Of a stretch of 64,000 nt of DNA, positions 9,204-18,290 are shown piece by piece. The translations under genes were made by a program, and so were the position numbers. The DNA lies in assembly GCF_030908385.1 (NCBI RefSeq), contig NZ_CP133091.1, forward strand, positions 779,501 through 843,500, written 5' to 3'. The first letter of the stretch is position 1. Every line of letters starts with the position of its first letter. Origin of the DNA: Mangrovimonas sp. YM274. GTDB lineage: Bacteria > Bacteroidota > Bacteroidia > Flavobacteriales > Flavobacteriaceae. Under the pieces are notes generated by a model. That model saw nothing but the letters and a program-made list of their open reading frames with translations, was not told the origin of the DNA and searched no databases.

Positions 9204-9979
9204 AGTGAAATGTGTTGGACTTTGTAGTCTTCTCCTAGCAGTGATTCCATGACTTGCGGTGTTCCTGTTGTGTAGAAATCGTAGGACGTTTTTGAAGGTT
9301 CAGTATTTAATAAATGGTGCTGGTGCAGGATGGCTTTGGTTTGTCTTGCGACAGCTGCTCCCGAATCGATGATTTTAACCGATTTAGGAAGGATTTGAAG
9401 CAACAAAGGCATCAAATAGGGGTAATGGGTGCAACCTAGCACCAAATAGTCTATATTGGCATCTATCATAGGTTGCAAATATCCTTTCAATAAGGCTTCC
9501 ATTTCTTCAGAATGGATCTTTCCACTTTCAATCAATTCAACAATGCCATCTCCAACTTGTTCAATAACATTAATACCATTGCTATATAGATTGGTAGTGG
9601 TATGAAAAAGTTCGCTTGAAAGTGTTCCCTTGGTTGCCAAAATACCAACCGCTTTGGTGTAGGTGTTTAATGACGCTGGTTTAATAGCAGGCTCAATGCC
9701 TATAAAAGGCACATCAAAAGTACTACGAAGCATTTTAATGGCATTGGTTGTAGCAGTGTTGCAGGCCACCACAATGAGTTTACTGCCTTTGTTTAATAAG
9801 AATTGGGTGTTCCTAATACTTAGATCAATGATCTGTTGTTTGGTTTTGGTACCATAGGGTGCGTTGCTGCTATCCGCAAGATAGATGGTGTTTTCATTGG
9901 GTAAGAGCAACTGGATCTCTTTCCAAATAGAAGTTCCGCCAACACCGGAATCGAATATACCTATGGGTTGTTTACTCAT
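9200..9979 (-). CDS. murI: Glutamate racemase
   Basis: 259 residues. It converts L- to D-glutamate for peptidoglycan precursors in the cytoplasm. The catalytic pair of cysteines is present: Cys73 in VVACNTATTN and a second in LGCTHYPYL. The N-terminal IGIFDSGVGGTS motif is also intact, and length is normal. It lies downstream of two OmpH-family genes on the same strand, but a strong terminator separates it from them, so it may have its own promoter or depend on read-through. Confidence 0.95.
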   Translation of the reverse strand: MSKQPIGIFDSGVGGTSIWKEIQLLLPNENTIYLADSSNAPYGTKTKQQIIDLSIRNTQFLLNKGSKLIVVACNTATTNAIKMLRSTFDVPFIGIEPAIKPASLNTYTKAVGILATKGTLSSELFHTTTNLYSNGINVIEQVGDGIVELIESGKIHSEEMEALLKGYLQPMIDANIDYLVLGCTHYPYLMPLLLQILPKSVKIIDSGAAVARQTKAILHQHHLLNTEPSKTSYDFYTTGTPQVMESLLGEDYKVQHISL

Positions 9980-9991
9980 CGCTACAAAAAT

Positions 9992-10023
9992 AAAAAAGCC
10001 GCTTGTGTAAAGCGGCTTTTTTT
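9992..10023. terminator. Rho-independent terminator after ompH operon
   Basis: Hairpin AAGCCGCTT / AAGCGGCTT with a 5-nt loop and A/T tracts on both sides, between the stop of the small OmpH gene (10042) and the start of murI (9979). On the minus strand it ends in a U-tract, closing the envelope operon. Confidence 0.88.
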
Positions 10024-10041
10024 AATTTTTTTGTGAATGGA

Positions 10042-10551
10042 TTAGAAACCTAATTCTTTCTTAACGTCTGGTAAAAGGTCTTTACCGTCAGCAACCAATA
10101 CGCCTCCACCTTGAGTAGAATCCAATACGTAGTTGAAGCCTTGAGCTTTTGCTACCTTTTGGATTGCAGCTTTTGCTTTATCGAAAATTGGTTTCAATAA
10201 TTCAGCTTCTTTCTTTTGAAGGTCTTGTTGTGCTTGAGCTTGATATTGACGAATGCTTTGCTCCATAGTTTGAACTTCTTGGGCTCTTTTAGCATTCTCT
10301 TCGTCTGTTTTTGTATCTACTTCAGCTTGGTATTGCTTCATTTTGTTTTGAAGCTCATTAGCCATCTCTTTAATTTGAGCCTCGTAAGTCTTAGTTAGTT
10401 TTTCAATTTCTGATTGTGCAGTTTTCATTTCTGGCATCGCCTCAACTAACTCAGTTGTGTTAATATGAGCAACTTTACTTTGTGCAACTGTGAAACTGGT
10501 AGCTCCAACAAAAAGTGCCGCTGCAAATAAAAGGGTCTTAAATTGTTTCAT
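10042..10551 (-). CDS. OmpH/Skp-family periplasmic chaperone
   Basis: 169 residues with signal peptide (MKQFKTLLFAAALFVGATSFTVAQ) and an OmpH/Skp fold: SKVAHINTTELVEAMPEM, then a long charged coiled coil (about 40-125) and a C-terminal strand region (FNYVLDSTQGGGVLV). Skp trimers hold unfolded outer-membrane proteins in the periplasm and pass them to BamA. It follows a longer paralogue after 40 bp and bamA beyond that. Length matches ordinary Skp proteins. Confidence 0.92.
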   Translation of the reverse strand: MKQFKTLLFAAALFVGATSFTVAQSKVAHINTTELVEAMPEMKTAQSEIEKLTKTYEAQIKEMANELQNKMKQYQAEVDTKTDEENAKRAQEVQTMEQSIRQYQAQAQQDLQKKEAELLKPIFDKAKAAIQKVAKAQGFNYVLDSTQGGGVLVADGKDLLPDVKKELGF

Positions 10552-10591
10552 TTTTAAAGTATTACGTGTTTAAATATTAATGTTATAGTGG

Positions 10592-11635
10592 TTAATTTCC
10601 TGTACTATCTTTTTCTTTATTTTGTGCTTCGCGTTCCTTCTTTGCCTTTTCTCGCTCGGCCAGAATGCGTTGACGTCGTTCTTCAAGCTCTTTTTGGCGA
10701 GCTTCCCGTTCTTTTAATTTTTGTTGTCTTCTTTCTTCTGCTATTTGTTCTGGAGTTTTTTCCTCCGTTTTACTAGCTTGATTTACATTATCATTATCGC
10801 CATCCTTTTTGGCGTCAGCATCATCTTTTTCATTGGTCTTACCCGATTTTGCGGCTCTAATACTGTCTCTTTCGGCTTTAGCTTTTGCTCTTTCTTCCAA
10901 GATTTTTTGTCTTCTAGCTTCGGCAGCTGCTTCCAAAGAATCACGACGTTTTTGTTGAGCCGCTTTACGATCTTCAATGGCTTTGGCTCGAGCATCTTGC
11001 TTGGCTTGCAAGGCAGCTTCGCGCTCTTCCAATTCCTCATTGATTTCTGGTACGACTTCTTCATCCTCGGCTGCTCTACGTTCAGCTCTGTTTTGAGCTT
11101 GGGTACGTTTGGAAGCTCTTGTAATGCTTCGGATTACCAATTCGCTAATATCATACCTTTCGGAAGAATATAGCATTACCAAATCTGCAGATTTATCAAA
11201 AACAAAATCATATTTTTTGTTCGCCGCAATTTCTTGAACAGCAGAAAATATTTGATCTTGGATTGGTTGGATCAATTGGCGCTTTTGTGTGATTAAATCG
11301 CCTTCTGGTCCAAAACGTTTTTGTTGATAGTCTAATATTTGCTGTTCTTCAAATGCAATGTCTTCCAAGCGCTCTTCGTAAAGTTCTTTAGTAAGAAGTA
11401 CGCGCTCGTTGTCCAGTTGGTTCTTTTTTTGGTCTACCACGCTCAAACGTTGCTCGATTTCTGCTTTCCAGTCTTGAGCCTTTTTTTCCAATTGGTTTGA
11501 AGCTTCTTGGTACTCGGGTACGTTTTCTAAGATGTATTCGGTATCTATGTAAGCAACGCGAACGCCTCTTTGGGCATTGGAGACCAAGCTACTTAGACCT
11601 ATCATTATCATTAAAAAAAGAACTCTATACTTCAT
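10592..11635 (-). CDS. OmpH-family protein with long charged tail
   Basis: 347 residues, about twice the usual OmpH length. Signal peptide (1-21), then the OmpH core (RVAYIDTEYILENVPEYQ; coiled coil about 40-110; KKYDFVFDKSADLVML near 140-155). From about residue 185 to the end there is a low-complexity Glu/Lys/Arg/Ala-rich tail with patterns such as KLKEREARQKELEERRQRI, probably a long alpha helix. The core suggests a chaperone for outer-membrane proteins. The tail may extend it or bind a surface; nothing in the sequence settles this. It sits between bamA and the shorter paralogue. Confidence 0.88.
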   Translation of the reverse strand: MKYRVLFLMIMIGLSSLVSNAQRGVRVAYIDTEYILENVPEYQEASNQLEKKAQDWKAEIEQRLSVVDQKKNQLDNERVLLTKELYEERLEDIAFEEQQILDYQQKRFGPEGDLITQKRQLIQPIQDQIFSAVQEIAANKKYDFVFDKSADLVMLYSSERYDISELVIRSITRASKRTQAQNRAERRAAEDEEVVPEINEELEEREAALQAKQDARAKAIEDRKAAQQKRRDSLEAAAEARRQKILEERAKAKAERDSIRAAKSGKTNEKDDADAKKDGDNDNVNQASKTEEKTPEQIAEERRQQKLKEREARQKELEERRQRILAEREKAKKEREAQNKEKDSTGN

Positions 11636-11807
11636 CTGTTACTGTTTTGTGATTTATTGATCTTTTCTTTAAACCTTAGGAATGACAGATTTTGTGTTGT
11701 TTCCGCCATTTGAATTTAACTTTTCCAAATTAACGAAATATATTCTGAAAAATTTTAACACCTACGCTAAATCCTTCTAGCATATATGAGAAAATATCAT
11801 GCCAAAC

Positions 11808-14375
11808 TTAAAATTGTTGACCAATAATAAAATGCGTTTCCCAACCATTGCTTCCAGTTGATCCTGGCACTGGGTCAAACCCGTAACCAAAATCAATTCC
11901 TAACAATCCAAAGGCCGGCATAAAGATACGTAATCCTGCCCCCGCCGAACGATTAAGTTGGAATGGGTTATAACTTTGGAATTCACTAAATGCAGCCCCG
12001 CCTTCAGCAAACATAAGTGCAAAGATTTTGGCTTGTGCACCTAAAGTTATAGGGTAACGTAATTCTAATGAAAACTTGTTATAGATTGATGCACCATCGT
12101 CTGTAATAGAACCATCTTCTTCAACAGGACGAATGGATTGGTTTGGATATCCTCTTAATTGTACAATCTCTCTACCATCTAAGGAGTAGTTGCCTAAACC
12201 ATCTCCTCCAAGGAAGAAACGCTCAAAAGGAATAATTCCTCTGTCTTGGTTGTAGGCACCTAAGAAACCAAATTCCATTCCAGAGCGCAATACCAATTTA
12301 TCTACGATACGGGTATACCAATCTCCTTTAAATTTGATTTTGTAATACTCTAACCAATTGAAACGTTTTTGATCGATTTCCGCAATACGGGCAGCATCAT
12401 CCTCATTGGTTGGGTCTAAGGCGTCACGTTCGTCCTTAAGAGCACCATAATCAACATTGTTGAACAAAGAATAAGGAGGTGACAATTTAGCCGAGATGGA
12501 AAAGTTAGAACCTCCCATGGGATAAATTGGATCTGTATAGGTGTTGTTACGTGTTAAACCAATGGTATAAGCTAAACTGTTAGAGTAACCATCCCCAAAG
12601 GTAAATAGACCAGTATTGTAGTTCTTTAAGTTGTAATGTTGAAAGCTCAATGCTTGCGACAGGAAGAAGAAGTCATCTGGCACAGTTAAGCGCTTAGAAA
12701 GACCTACAGATACACCAGTGATGTTAAAACGTCTGTCCTTATCAGCATCTCTTGTTTGATAATTATATAAGAACTGTTTAGTATGGGAAATAGAGGTCGA
12801 TAATTGCAATGGACGTTTTCCTCCTAACCAAGGCTCAGAAAAAGAAAAGCTATAGGTTTGGAAAAATCTACTGGCTTGCAAACGTAAGGCCAAGCTTTGT
12901 CCATCACCCATCGGTACTGGTTTATAAGCGTCTTTATTAAAGATGTTTCTCATGGAGAAATTGTTGAAGGATAACCCTAAAGTTCCAATAAAGCCACCGC
13001 CACCGTAACCTCCTTGAAGTTCAATTTGGCTGGAACCTTTTTCCACAACTTGGTATTCAATATCAACAGTACCGTCTACAGTATTGAAATTTTTCATGTT
13101 TGGAGTAAGCTGCTGCGCATCGAAGAAGCCCAATTGTCCAAGTTCACGAATAGTTCTAATAACATTTTCTTTGCTGTACAACTGCCCAGGCTTGGTGCGC
13201 AGTTCTCTGTAGATTACACGGTCATTTGTTTTATCGTTCCCAGATACGGATACCTCATTGAAATAGGCCGGTTTTCCTTCTGAAATACGAATTTCCATAT
13301 CAATAACGTTACCATCGGCACTAACCTCTACAGGGTTAATAGTTGAGAACAAATAACCATTGTTTTGATATTGGTTTGTTAAATCGATAGCGTCTGGTTT
13401 TGTGTCGTCAGCAATACGCTTTCTAAGTTCTACACCATTATAGGTGTCTCCTTCTTTAATGCGGAGGATGCTGTGAAGTTGTTCATCGGTATATACACTG
13501 TTCCCTACGAAGGTAATTTTACCAAATTTGTACTGTTCACCTTCTTCCAAGTCTACCAATAAAGAAATAGTTTTGTCGTTATTGTATATAATGGAATCGG
13601 AAATGATCCTAGCATCTCTATACCCATTTTCCTTGTATTTATCGATAACGCTTACGAGGTCCTCTTTGTAATCGGCTTCAATATATTTGGAGCGTTTTAA
13701 AACTCTTAGAAAGTTCTTTTGTTTGGTATTTTTCATTGCCTTTCTAAGCTTCTCGTCGGCTATTTTTTCATTACCTGTAAATTCAATGCTTTTAACCTTA
13801 ACCTTTTGGCCCTTATCAATATTCACGGCCATATCTACCCGGCTTTTTTGTATGGAATCCTGTACTTCTTTAGTGATTACATTTACCTTGGTATTTAAAT
13901 AACCGTCTTTTTTATACTTGGATGTAAGGTAGTTTCTAGTTGTAGTAATAAGGTTTTCGGTAACTTTTACTCCTTTGGTGAGCTTATTTTCGTTGATAAT
14001 CTCTTCCTTTTTGGACTTTTTAACACCGTTAATAACTACCTCGTTAAGTTCTGGTAAATCCACCAAATGAATCTCTAAATAGGCCAAATTCCCTTCGGTT
14101 TTTACCAAGTAGATGTCAATGGTGCTAAAGAGGTTGGAGTCCCATAGCTTTTTAATCGCTTTACTTATGGATTCTCCTGGAATAGTAACTTCCTCTCCTT
14201 TTCTAAGTCCAGAATAAGAGATAACAGTATTGGCACTAAAGTTTGTGTTGCCAGTTACGGTAATGTCTTCAATTATATAGTTGGTACCAGTATTGTAGTT
14301 GGTGTTTTGGGCAATATTTACACTTGAACAGAAAAGAAATAGTGCAATAAGAATTGAATTTAGGTATGTTTTCAA
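11808..14375 (-). CDS. bamA: Outer membrane assembly factor BamA
   Basis: About 855 residues: signal peptide, five POTRA-type domains (about 30-400; for example DITVTGNTNFSANTVISYSGLRKGE, KSIEFTGNEKIADEKLRKAMK, ITFVGNSVYTDEQLHSILRIKEGDTY) and a C-terminal 16-strand barrel ending in a hydrophobic strand (HFIIGQQF). It inserts barrel proteins into the outer membrane. No ATG is available at the 5' end. I prefer TTG at 14375, which gives MKTYLNSILIALFLFCSS, a clean signal peptide, 10 bp after the uppS stop. The frame extends upstream to another TTG (14414) and a GTG (14402), both inside uppS. Flanked by uppS and two OmpH chaperone genes, as is usual in flavobacteria. Confidence 0.94.
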   Translation of the reverse strand: MKTYLNSILIALFLFCSSVNIAQNTNYNTGTNYIIEDITVTGNTNFSANTVISYSGLRKGEEVTIPGESISKAIKKLWDSNLFSTIDIYLVKTEGNLAYLEIHLVDLPELNEVVINGVKKSKKEEIINENKLTKGVKVTENLITTTRNYLTSKYKKDGYLNTKVNVITKEVQDSIQKSRVDMAVNIDKGQKVKVKSIEFTGNEKIADEKLRKAMKNTKQKNFLRVLKRSKYIEADYKEDLVSVIDKYKENGYRDARIISDSIIYNNDKTISLLVDLEEGEQYKFGKITFVGNSVYTDEQLHSILRIKEGDTYNGVELRKRIADDTKPDAIDLTNQYQNNGYLFSTINPVEVSADGNVIDMEIRISEGKPAYFNEVSVSGNDKTNDRVIYRELRTKPGQLYSKENVIRTIRELGQLGFFDAQQLTPNMKNFNTVDGTVDIEYQVVEKGSSQIELQGGYGGGGFIGTLGLSFNNFSMRNIFNKDAYKPVPMGDGQSLALRLQASRFFQTYSFSFSEPWLGGKRPLQLSTSISHTKQFLYNYQTRDADKDRRFNITGVSVGLSKRLTVPDDFFFLSQALSFQHYNLKNYNTGLFTFGDGYSNSLAYTIGLTRNNTYTDPIYPMGGSNFSISAKLSPPYSLFNNVDYGALKDERDALDPTNEDDAARIAEIDQKRFNWLEYYKIKFKGDWYTRIVDKLVLRSGMEFGFLGAYNQDRGIIPFERFFLGGDGLGNYSLDGREIVQLRGYPNQSIRPVEEDGSITDDGASIYNKFSLELRYPITLGAQAKIFALMFAEGGAAFSEFQSYNPFQLNRSAGAGLRIFMPAFGLLGIDFGYGFDPVPGSTGSNGWETHFIIGQQF

Positions 14376-14385
14376 AAGTATTTTC

Positions 14386-15126
14386 TTAGCTAAGTTGTTC
14401 ACTGGTTTTTCCAAATCGTCGTTCTCTGTTTTGATAATTGATCAAAGCGTCATATAAATCTTCCTTTCTAAAATCAGGCCACAATATATCGGTAAAATAT
14501 AATTCGGCATAGGCAATTTGCCACAAAAGGAAATTGCTTATTCGCTGCTCCCCACTGGTTCTGATAAGTAGGTCTACATCGGGCAAATTTTGCGTGTAAA
14601 GATGCTTATTTATAATTGATTCATCAATAGTTTCGGGAGAAATTATATTATTTTTAACGTTATCCGCTATTTTTTTTACTACACTCACCAATTCTTCCCT
14701 GGCACCATAGCTTAAGGCCAGTGTTAGGGTCATTCTGGAGTTTTCTTTGGTGCGTTCCATTACTTCCAACAGTTCAGAATGAGCATTGCCTGGAAGATCA
14801 TTGAGGTTGCCAATGGCGTTAAGACGGATGTTGTTATCTTGAAGGGTTTTGATCTCTTTTTTCAGGGATTTTACCAGGAGTTTCATTAAGGTTTGTACCT
14901 CCAACTTTGGGCGATTCCAATTTTCCGTAGAAAAGGCATAAAGCGTTAGGTTTTCAATGCCCAGTTCTGCACTTGCTTCTACAATTTGCCGCACAGATTT
15001 GGTGCCGTTTTCGTGGCCTACGACTCTTAAAAGTCCCTGTTGCTTTGCCCATCGGCCATTACCATCCATGATAATAGCTACGTGTTTGGGTAGTTTGTTG
15101 GTGTTTATTTGGTCTTTTCTACTCAT
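14386..15126 (-). CDS. uppS: Isoprenyl (undecaprenyl) diphosphate synthase
   Basis: 246 residues from the ATG at 15126. Cis-prenyltransferase motifs: HVAIIMDGNGRWAKQQG with catalytic Asp21, the LTLYAFSTENWNRP motif, and the C-terminal DLLIRTSGEQRISNFLLWQIAYAE. It makes the C55 lipid carrier for peptidoglycan and other surface polymers. A longer frame starts at 15159, but the first 11 codons would lie within the previous gene. The 15126 ATG is one base after that gene's TAA, which suggests coupled translation. Operon with DUF6089 upstream and bamA downstream. Confidence 0.95.
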   Translation of the reverse strand: MSRKDQINTNKLPKHVAIIMDGNGRWAKQQGLLRVVGHENGTKSVRQIVEASAELGIENLTLYAFSTENWNRPKLEVQTLMKLLVKSLKKEIKTLQDNNIRLNAIGNLNDLPGNAHSELLEVMERTKENSRMTLTLALSYGAREELVSVVKKIADNVKNNIISPETIDESIINKHLYTQNLPDVDLLIRTSGEQRISNFLLWQIAYAELYFTDILWPDFRKEDLYDALINYQNRERRFGKTSEQLS

Positions 15127-15127
15127 T

Positions 15128-15817
15128 TTAAAAATTACAATAACAAGGTTTTTGCCCAAACGTATAGGTAAGGGTTATTCCTGAAAATACATACCAATCG
15201 TTACTGTTTGTGTTTCCAAATCCTAATGTGCTATCGTTGTCAAAATCTGGAACACTACCATCCAATTCATCTGAAAAGGTATAGCGAGCACCAACTTCCA
15301 AAGCTAAAATAAAGCTACTGGTTATATTGGTTTTGATACCTAATGTAATTGGAATTCCAAAGGCCCAACTGCTCGTGCCTTCTTCAACAATATCCCCATT
15401 GGACAAAAAGTAAAAATTGTCATGTTTTGCTACACTTACACCAGAGTAGAGGTATGGGGTAAAGTGTGTGCCACTTTCGTGTAGGTTGAAATCAAAAAAG
15501 GTAAACTCCATTCCAGCAGAGGCTTCCAAGAGTCCGTTGGAAAAGGCAAAGGCTCTTTCTTTTCGCCTTGGGTCGTCCGATTTTCTATCGTCAGCCTCAA
15601 GATCTGTATAAATCAGTGAAAATCTAAAGGAGTGTCTTGGGCTTCGGTTCCACTTTAAAATACCTCCAAAAGCGGGTGCATTTGGGGATATGTAGTTGGT
15701 AGCTCCAACGTCTCCAATAAAATTACTGCCTCCCGCAAATACCCCAACCTCATAAATTTGAGCGGTTAAGGATTGTGAAAGGAACATGCTTAAAAAAAAG
15801 AGAATTAAGTACCTCAT
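15128..15817 (-). CDS. DUF6089-family outer membrane beta-barrel protein
   Basis: 229 residues with signal peptide (MRYLILFFLSMFLSQSLTAQ) and a start typical of DUF6089 (YEVGVFAGGSNFIGDVG), followed by amphipathic strands ending in SGITLTYTFGQKPCYCNF. Probably a small outer-membrane barrel. Its function is unknown, but its fixed place between nadK and uppS/bamA in flavobacterial genomes suggests a link to envelope assembly. The stop codon is one base from the uppS ATG. Confidence 0.85.
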   Translation of the reverse strand: MRYLILFFLSMFLSQSLTAQIYEVGVFAGGSNFIGDVGATNYISPNAPAFGGILKWNRSPRHSFRFSLIYTDLEADDRKSDDPRRKERAFAFSNGLLEASAGMEFTFFDFNLHESGTHFTPYLYSGVSVAKHDNFYFLSNGDIVEEGTSSWAFGIPITLGIKTNITSSFILALEVGARYTFSDELDGSVPDFDNDSTLGFGNTNSNDWYVFSGITLTYTFGQKPCYCNF

Positions 15818-15916
15818 TGGTTTTTCAAAGTTTGCAAATATAATAAATATGATTAGCCTATAACAATTTGAAACAAATTGTCTTACAGTTAAACAGTATT
15901 TAAGGGGATTTATTGC

Positions 15917-16795
15917 CTAATTTCTTTTGTCTTCACCCCAAAGTAATTTTTTCCTCAAGGTGTCTATAAAGCTTTCGTGTACAAGCTCTACCATCTTTAT
16001 GGAAAAGGGTGCCTTTTTGATGGAAACTAGAGTAGAATTGTGCAAGGTTGTTATTCGAGAATCCAGAGAAATTAAATAGTGGTCTTCTCTTCCATTTACC
16101 TTTAGTTGTATGTCTGTGTCGTCCGGAATTACAAACGGCCTGGCATTGAGATTGTGTGGTGCAATGGGGGTAATGACTAAATTATGAGCACCTGGCATTA
16201 TTACCGGTCCACCGCAGCTCAATGAGTAGCCCGTGGATCCTGTTGGTGTAGAAATAATTAGTCCATCCGACCAGTAGGAGGTTAGGTATTCATTATTTAG
16301 GTGGGTTTCGACCGTAATCATGGACGTGGTATTCTTTCGGCTTACAGCTACCTCGTTTAATGCAAAATTAGTTTCTACCAAATCGCTGTTTTCTGGTTTT
16401 GTGGTAACGCTCAATAAAATGCGTTCAGATATTTTGTAGTTGCCTTTTAAAATATCGGTTAAGGCCTGTTCTATCTCCTCGATTTGTATGGTTGCCAAAA
16501 AACCCAGTCTGCCGGTATTGATGCCTACTATAGGGATATCGCAATCCCGCACATGGGTAATAGCTCTTAAAATGGTACCATCTCCACCAATACTTATCAG
16601 TAGGTCATAGCTACTGTCAAGGGTAGAAAATGTATCGCATTGGTTGATGCCCATGTTGTGCTCATTGCAAAGCATGTCAAAAAAGCTTTTTTCAACATAA
16701 ACCTCGGCTTGCTGTTGTTTTAAAAATTCAAGTAAGGTAGTGATGCAAAAGGAACTATTGCTGTTATAAAACTGACCGTAAATGGCTATTTTCAT
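15917..16795 (-). CDS. nadK: NAD kinase
   Basis: 292 residues, normal length. It phosphorylates NAD to NADP using ATP. The diagnostic ISIGGDGTILRAI motif is present (about 66-78), with GRLGFLA, ALNEVAVSR (NE motif) and the glycine-rich SDGLIISTPTGSTGYSLSCGGPV region. The start lies 3 bp after the CBS-domain gene stop, so the two are co-transcribed. About 100 bp separate it from the DUF6089 gene. Confidence 0.96.
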   Translation of the reverse strand: MKIAIYGQFYNSNSSFCITTLLEFLKQQQAEVYVEKSFFDMLCNEHNMGINQCDTFSTLDSSYDLLISIGGDGTILRAITHVRDCDIPIVGINTGRLGFLATIQIEEIEQALTDILKGNYKISERILLSVTTKPENSDLVETNFALNEVAVSRKNTTSMITVETHLNNEYLTSYWSDGLIISTPTGSTGYSLSCGGPVIMPGAHNLVITPIAPHNLNARPFVIPDDTDIQLKVNGREDHYLISLDSRITTLHNSTLVSIKKAPFSIKMVELVHESFIDTLRKKLLWGEDKRN

Positions 16796-16798
16796 GCC

Positions 16799-17455
16799 TT
16801 AAATGTTAAGGTATTTCTTTAAGTATTCAGAACGGTCCTTTAGGTTTTCGATATAGGTGTCTTCTTCATGTCCTGAAATAATGTTGTAACTGTATCTTCT
16901 GAAGGTATGCATGATGTTATGGAGGTTACCATGCCCAACCTTTAGGGTTATTTGGACCATGTCGTTGTCCATTTTGGAAATGAAAGCGCCTAAGAGTTTC
17001 GAGTCGTTTGATTCAACAATTTGGCTTATTTCGCTAAAAGAATAATCTTGAATCCCCTTTTCAATAATCAAAATGCCGCCAGCCTCCGAGAAAAATGGGG
17101 TTTCGTTGAAAAGATTGATGATGTCATTGAGTTCATAATAGCCCAGATAAGTATTGTTTTGATCTAAAACAGGCATGATATTGCAGTCATTCTGAGCAAA
17201 CATTTCTAAAACATCTAGCCAATTGGTATGCGTACGTACAAAAAAGCCTTCAATGGCATATTTAACTTCCGAAATCAATTTGGAACCTTCAAAGCAATGC
17301 GCATCAGTCTCAGATATACATCCTAAATATACCGTGTCATCTTCTACAGGAATATGGGAATAGGTGAGCTCGTTAAACAATAATTTCAGGTCACTGATTT
17401 TATCATTCAAACTTAAAGGTTTAATATCATTGATTATGTACTGTTCTAAAGGCAT
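16799..17455 (-). CDS. CBS-domain protein
   Basis: 218 residues. Two CBS motifs fill about residues 1-125 (ISDLKLLFNELTYSHIPVEDD and DVLEMFAQNDCNIMPVLDQNN). The rest (ILIIEKGIQDYSFSEISQIVE onward) resembles an ACT-like or AcuB-type C-terminal domain. CBS pairs usually bind adenine nucleotides. Being first in the operon and 3 bp ahead of nadK, it may sense nucleotides connected with NADP synthesis, but this is inference. Divergent from pdxJ with about 90 bp between starts. Confidence 0.85.
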   Translation of the reverse strand: MPLEQYIINDIKPLSLNDKISDLKLLFNELTYSHIPVEDDTVYLGCISETDAHCFEGSKLISEVKYAIEGFFVRTHTNWLDVLEMFAQNDCNIMPVLDQNNTYLGYYELNDIINLFNETPFFSEAGGILIIEKGIQDYSFSEISQIVESNDSKLLGAFISKMDNDMVQITLKVGHGNLHNIMHTFRRYSYNIISGHEEDTYIENLKDRSEYLKKYLNI

Positions 17456-17517
17456 ATCTCTAAAGTATACTATTGCAAATTAATTAAAAATAACTACAAA
17501 AAGCGTTAAGGACTTTG

Positions 17518-17525
17518 TATTTTTG
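17518..17525 (+). promoter_or_regulatory. Possible -7 element for pdxJ
   Basis: TATTTTTG matches the Bacteroidota -7 consensus TAnnTTTG, 19 bp before the chosen pdxJ ATG. I found no TTG at a suitable -33 distance, so support is partial. Confidence 0.35.
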
Positions 17526-17544
17526 TTGGTCAAATGAAAAGTTG

Positions 17545-18258
17545 ATGACAAAATTAAGTGTAAATATAAATAAGATTGCCACCTTAAGAAATTCTAGAGG
17601 AGGCGATGTGCCTAATGTAGTGCAATTTGCAAAAGACGTTCAAGAGTTTGGGGCTCAAGGGGTGACGATACACCCAAGGCCGGATGAACGTCATATTCGC
17701 TACCAGGATGTTTACGATCTGAAACCTGTAGTTTATACGGAGTACAATATTGAAGGTAATCCAATAAAACAGTTTGTGGATATGGTTTTGGAAGTAAAGC
17801 CAACCCAAGTAACATTAGTGCCAGATGCTGAAGATGCCATTACCTCCAATGCGGGTTGGGATACATTGAAGCATAAAGACTTTTTGGTGGATGTTATTGC
17901 TGAATTTCAACGAAATGGCATTAGGACTTCAATTTTTGTAGATCCTGTTATGGCGCAAATTGAAGGTGCCAAAGCTACGGGAACCGACAGGATTGAACTG
18001 TATACCGAAGCTTACGCCCATCAATATACTTTGGGAAATAAAGACGCTATAAAGCCTTATAATGAATGTGCTGTGTTGGCCCATGACCTTGGTTTGGGCA
18101 TCAATGCTGGTCACGATTTGTCATTGGACAATATCAAATTTTTTAAAGATAATATCCCTGGGTTATTAGAGGTATCGATTGGGCATGCATTAATCTCCGA
18201 AAGTTTGTATTTGGGAGTTGAAAATGTCATCCAAATGTATTTACAGCGCTTAAAATAA
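17545..18258 (+). CDS. pdxJ: Pyridoxine 5'-phosphate synthase
   Basis: 237 residues from the ATG at 17545, giving the standard N-terminus MTKLSVNINKIATLRNSRGG. The frame could start at 17515, but that adds ten atypical residues and overlaps the putative promoter. PdxJ condenses 1-deoxy-D-xylulose 5-phosphate with 3-amino-1-hydroxyacetone phosphate in vitamin B6 synthesis. Conserved segments present: VTIHPRPDERHI, TLVPDA, SIFVDP, ELYTEAYA and GINAGHDL. An alpha/beta hydrolase gene follows after 32 bp. Confidence 0.96.
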   Translation: MTKLSVNINKIATLRNSRGGDVPNVVQFAKDVQEFGAQGVTIHPRPDERHIRYQDVYDLKPVVYTEYNIEGNPIKQFVDMVLEVKPTQVTLVPDAEDAITSNAGWDTLKHKDFLVDVIAEFQRNGIRTSIFVDPVMAQIEGAKATGTDRIELYTEAYAHQYTLGNKDAIKPYNECAVLAHDLGLGINAGHDLSLDNIKFFKDNIPGLLEVSIGHALISESLYLGVENVIQMYLQRLK

Positions 18259-18290
18259 TCCAAACATATTATTCAAGAAAACGATTCAAA

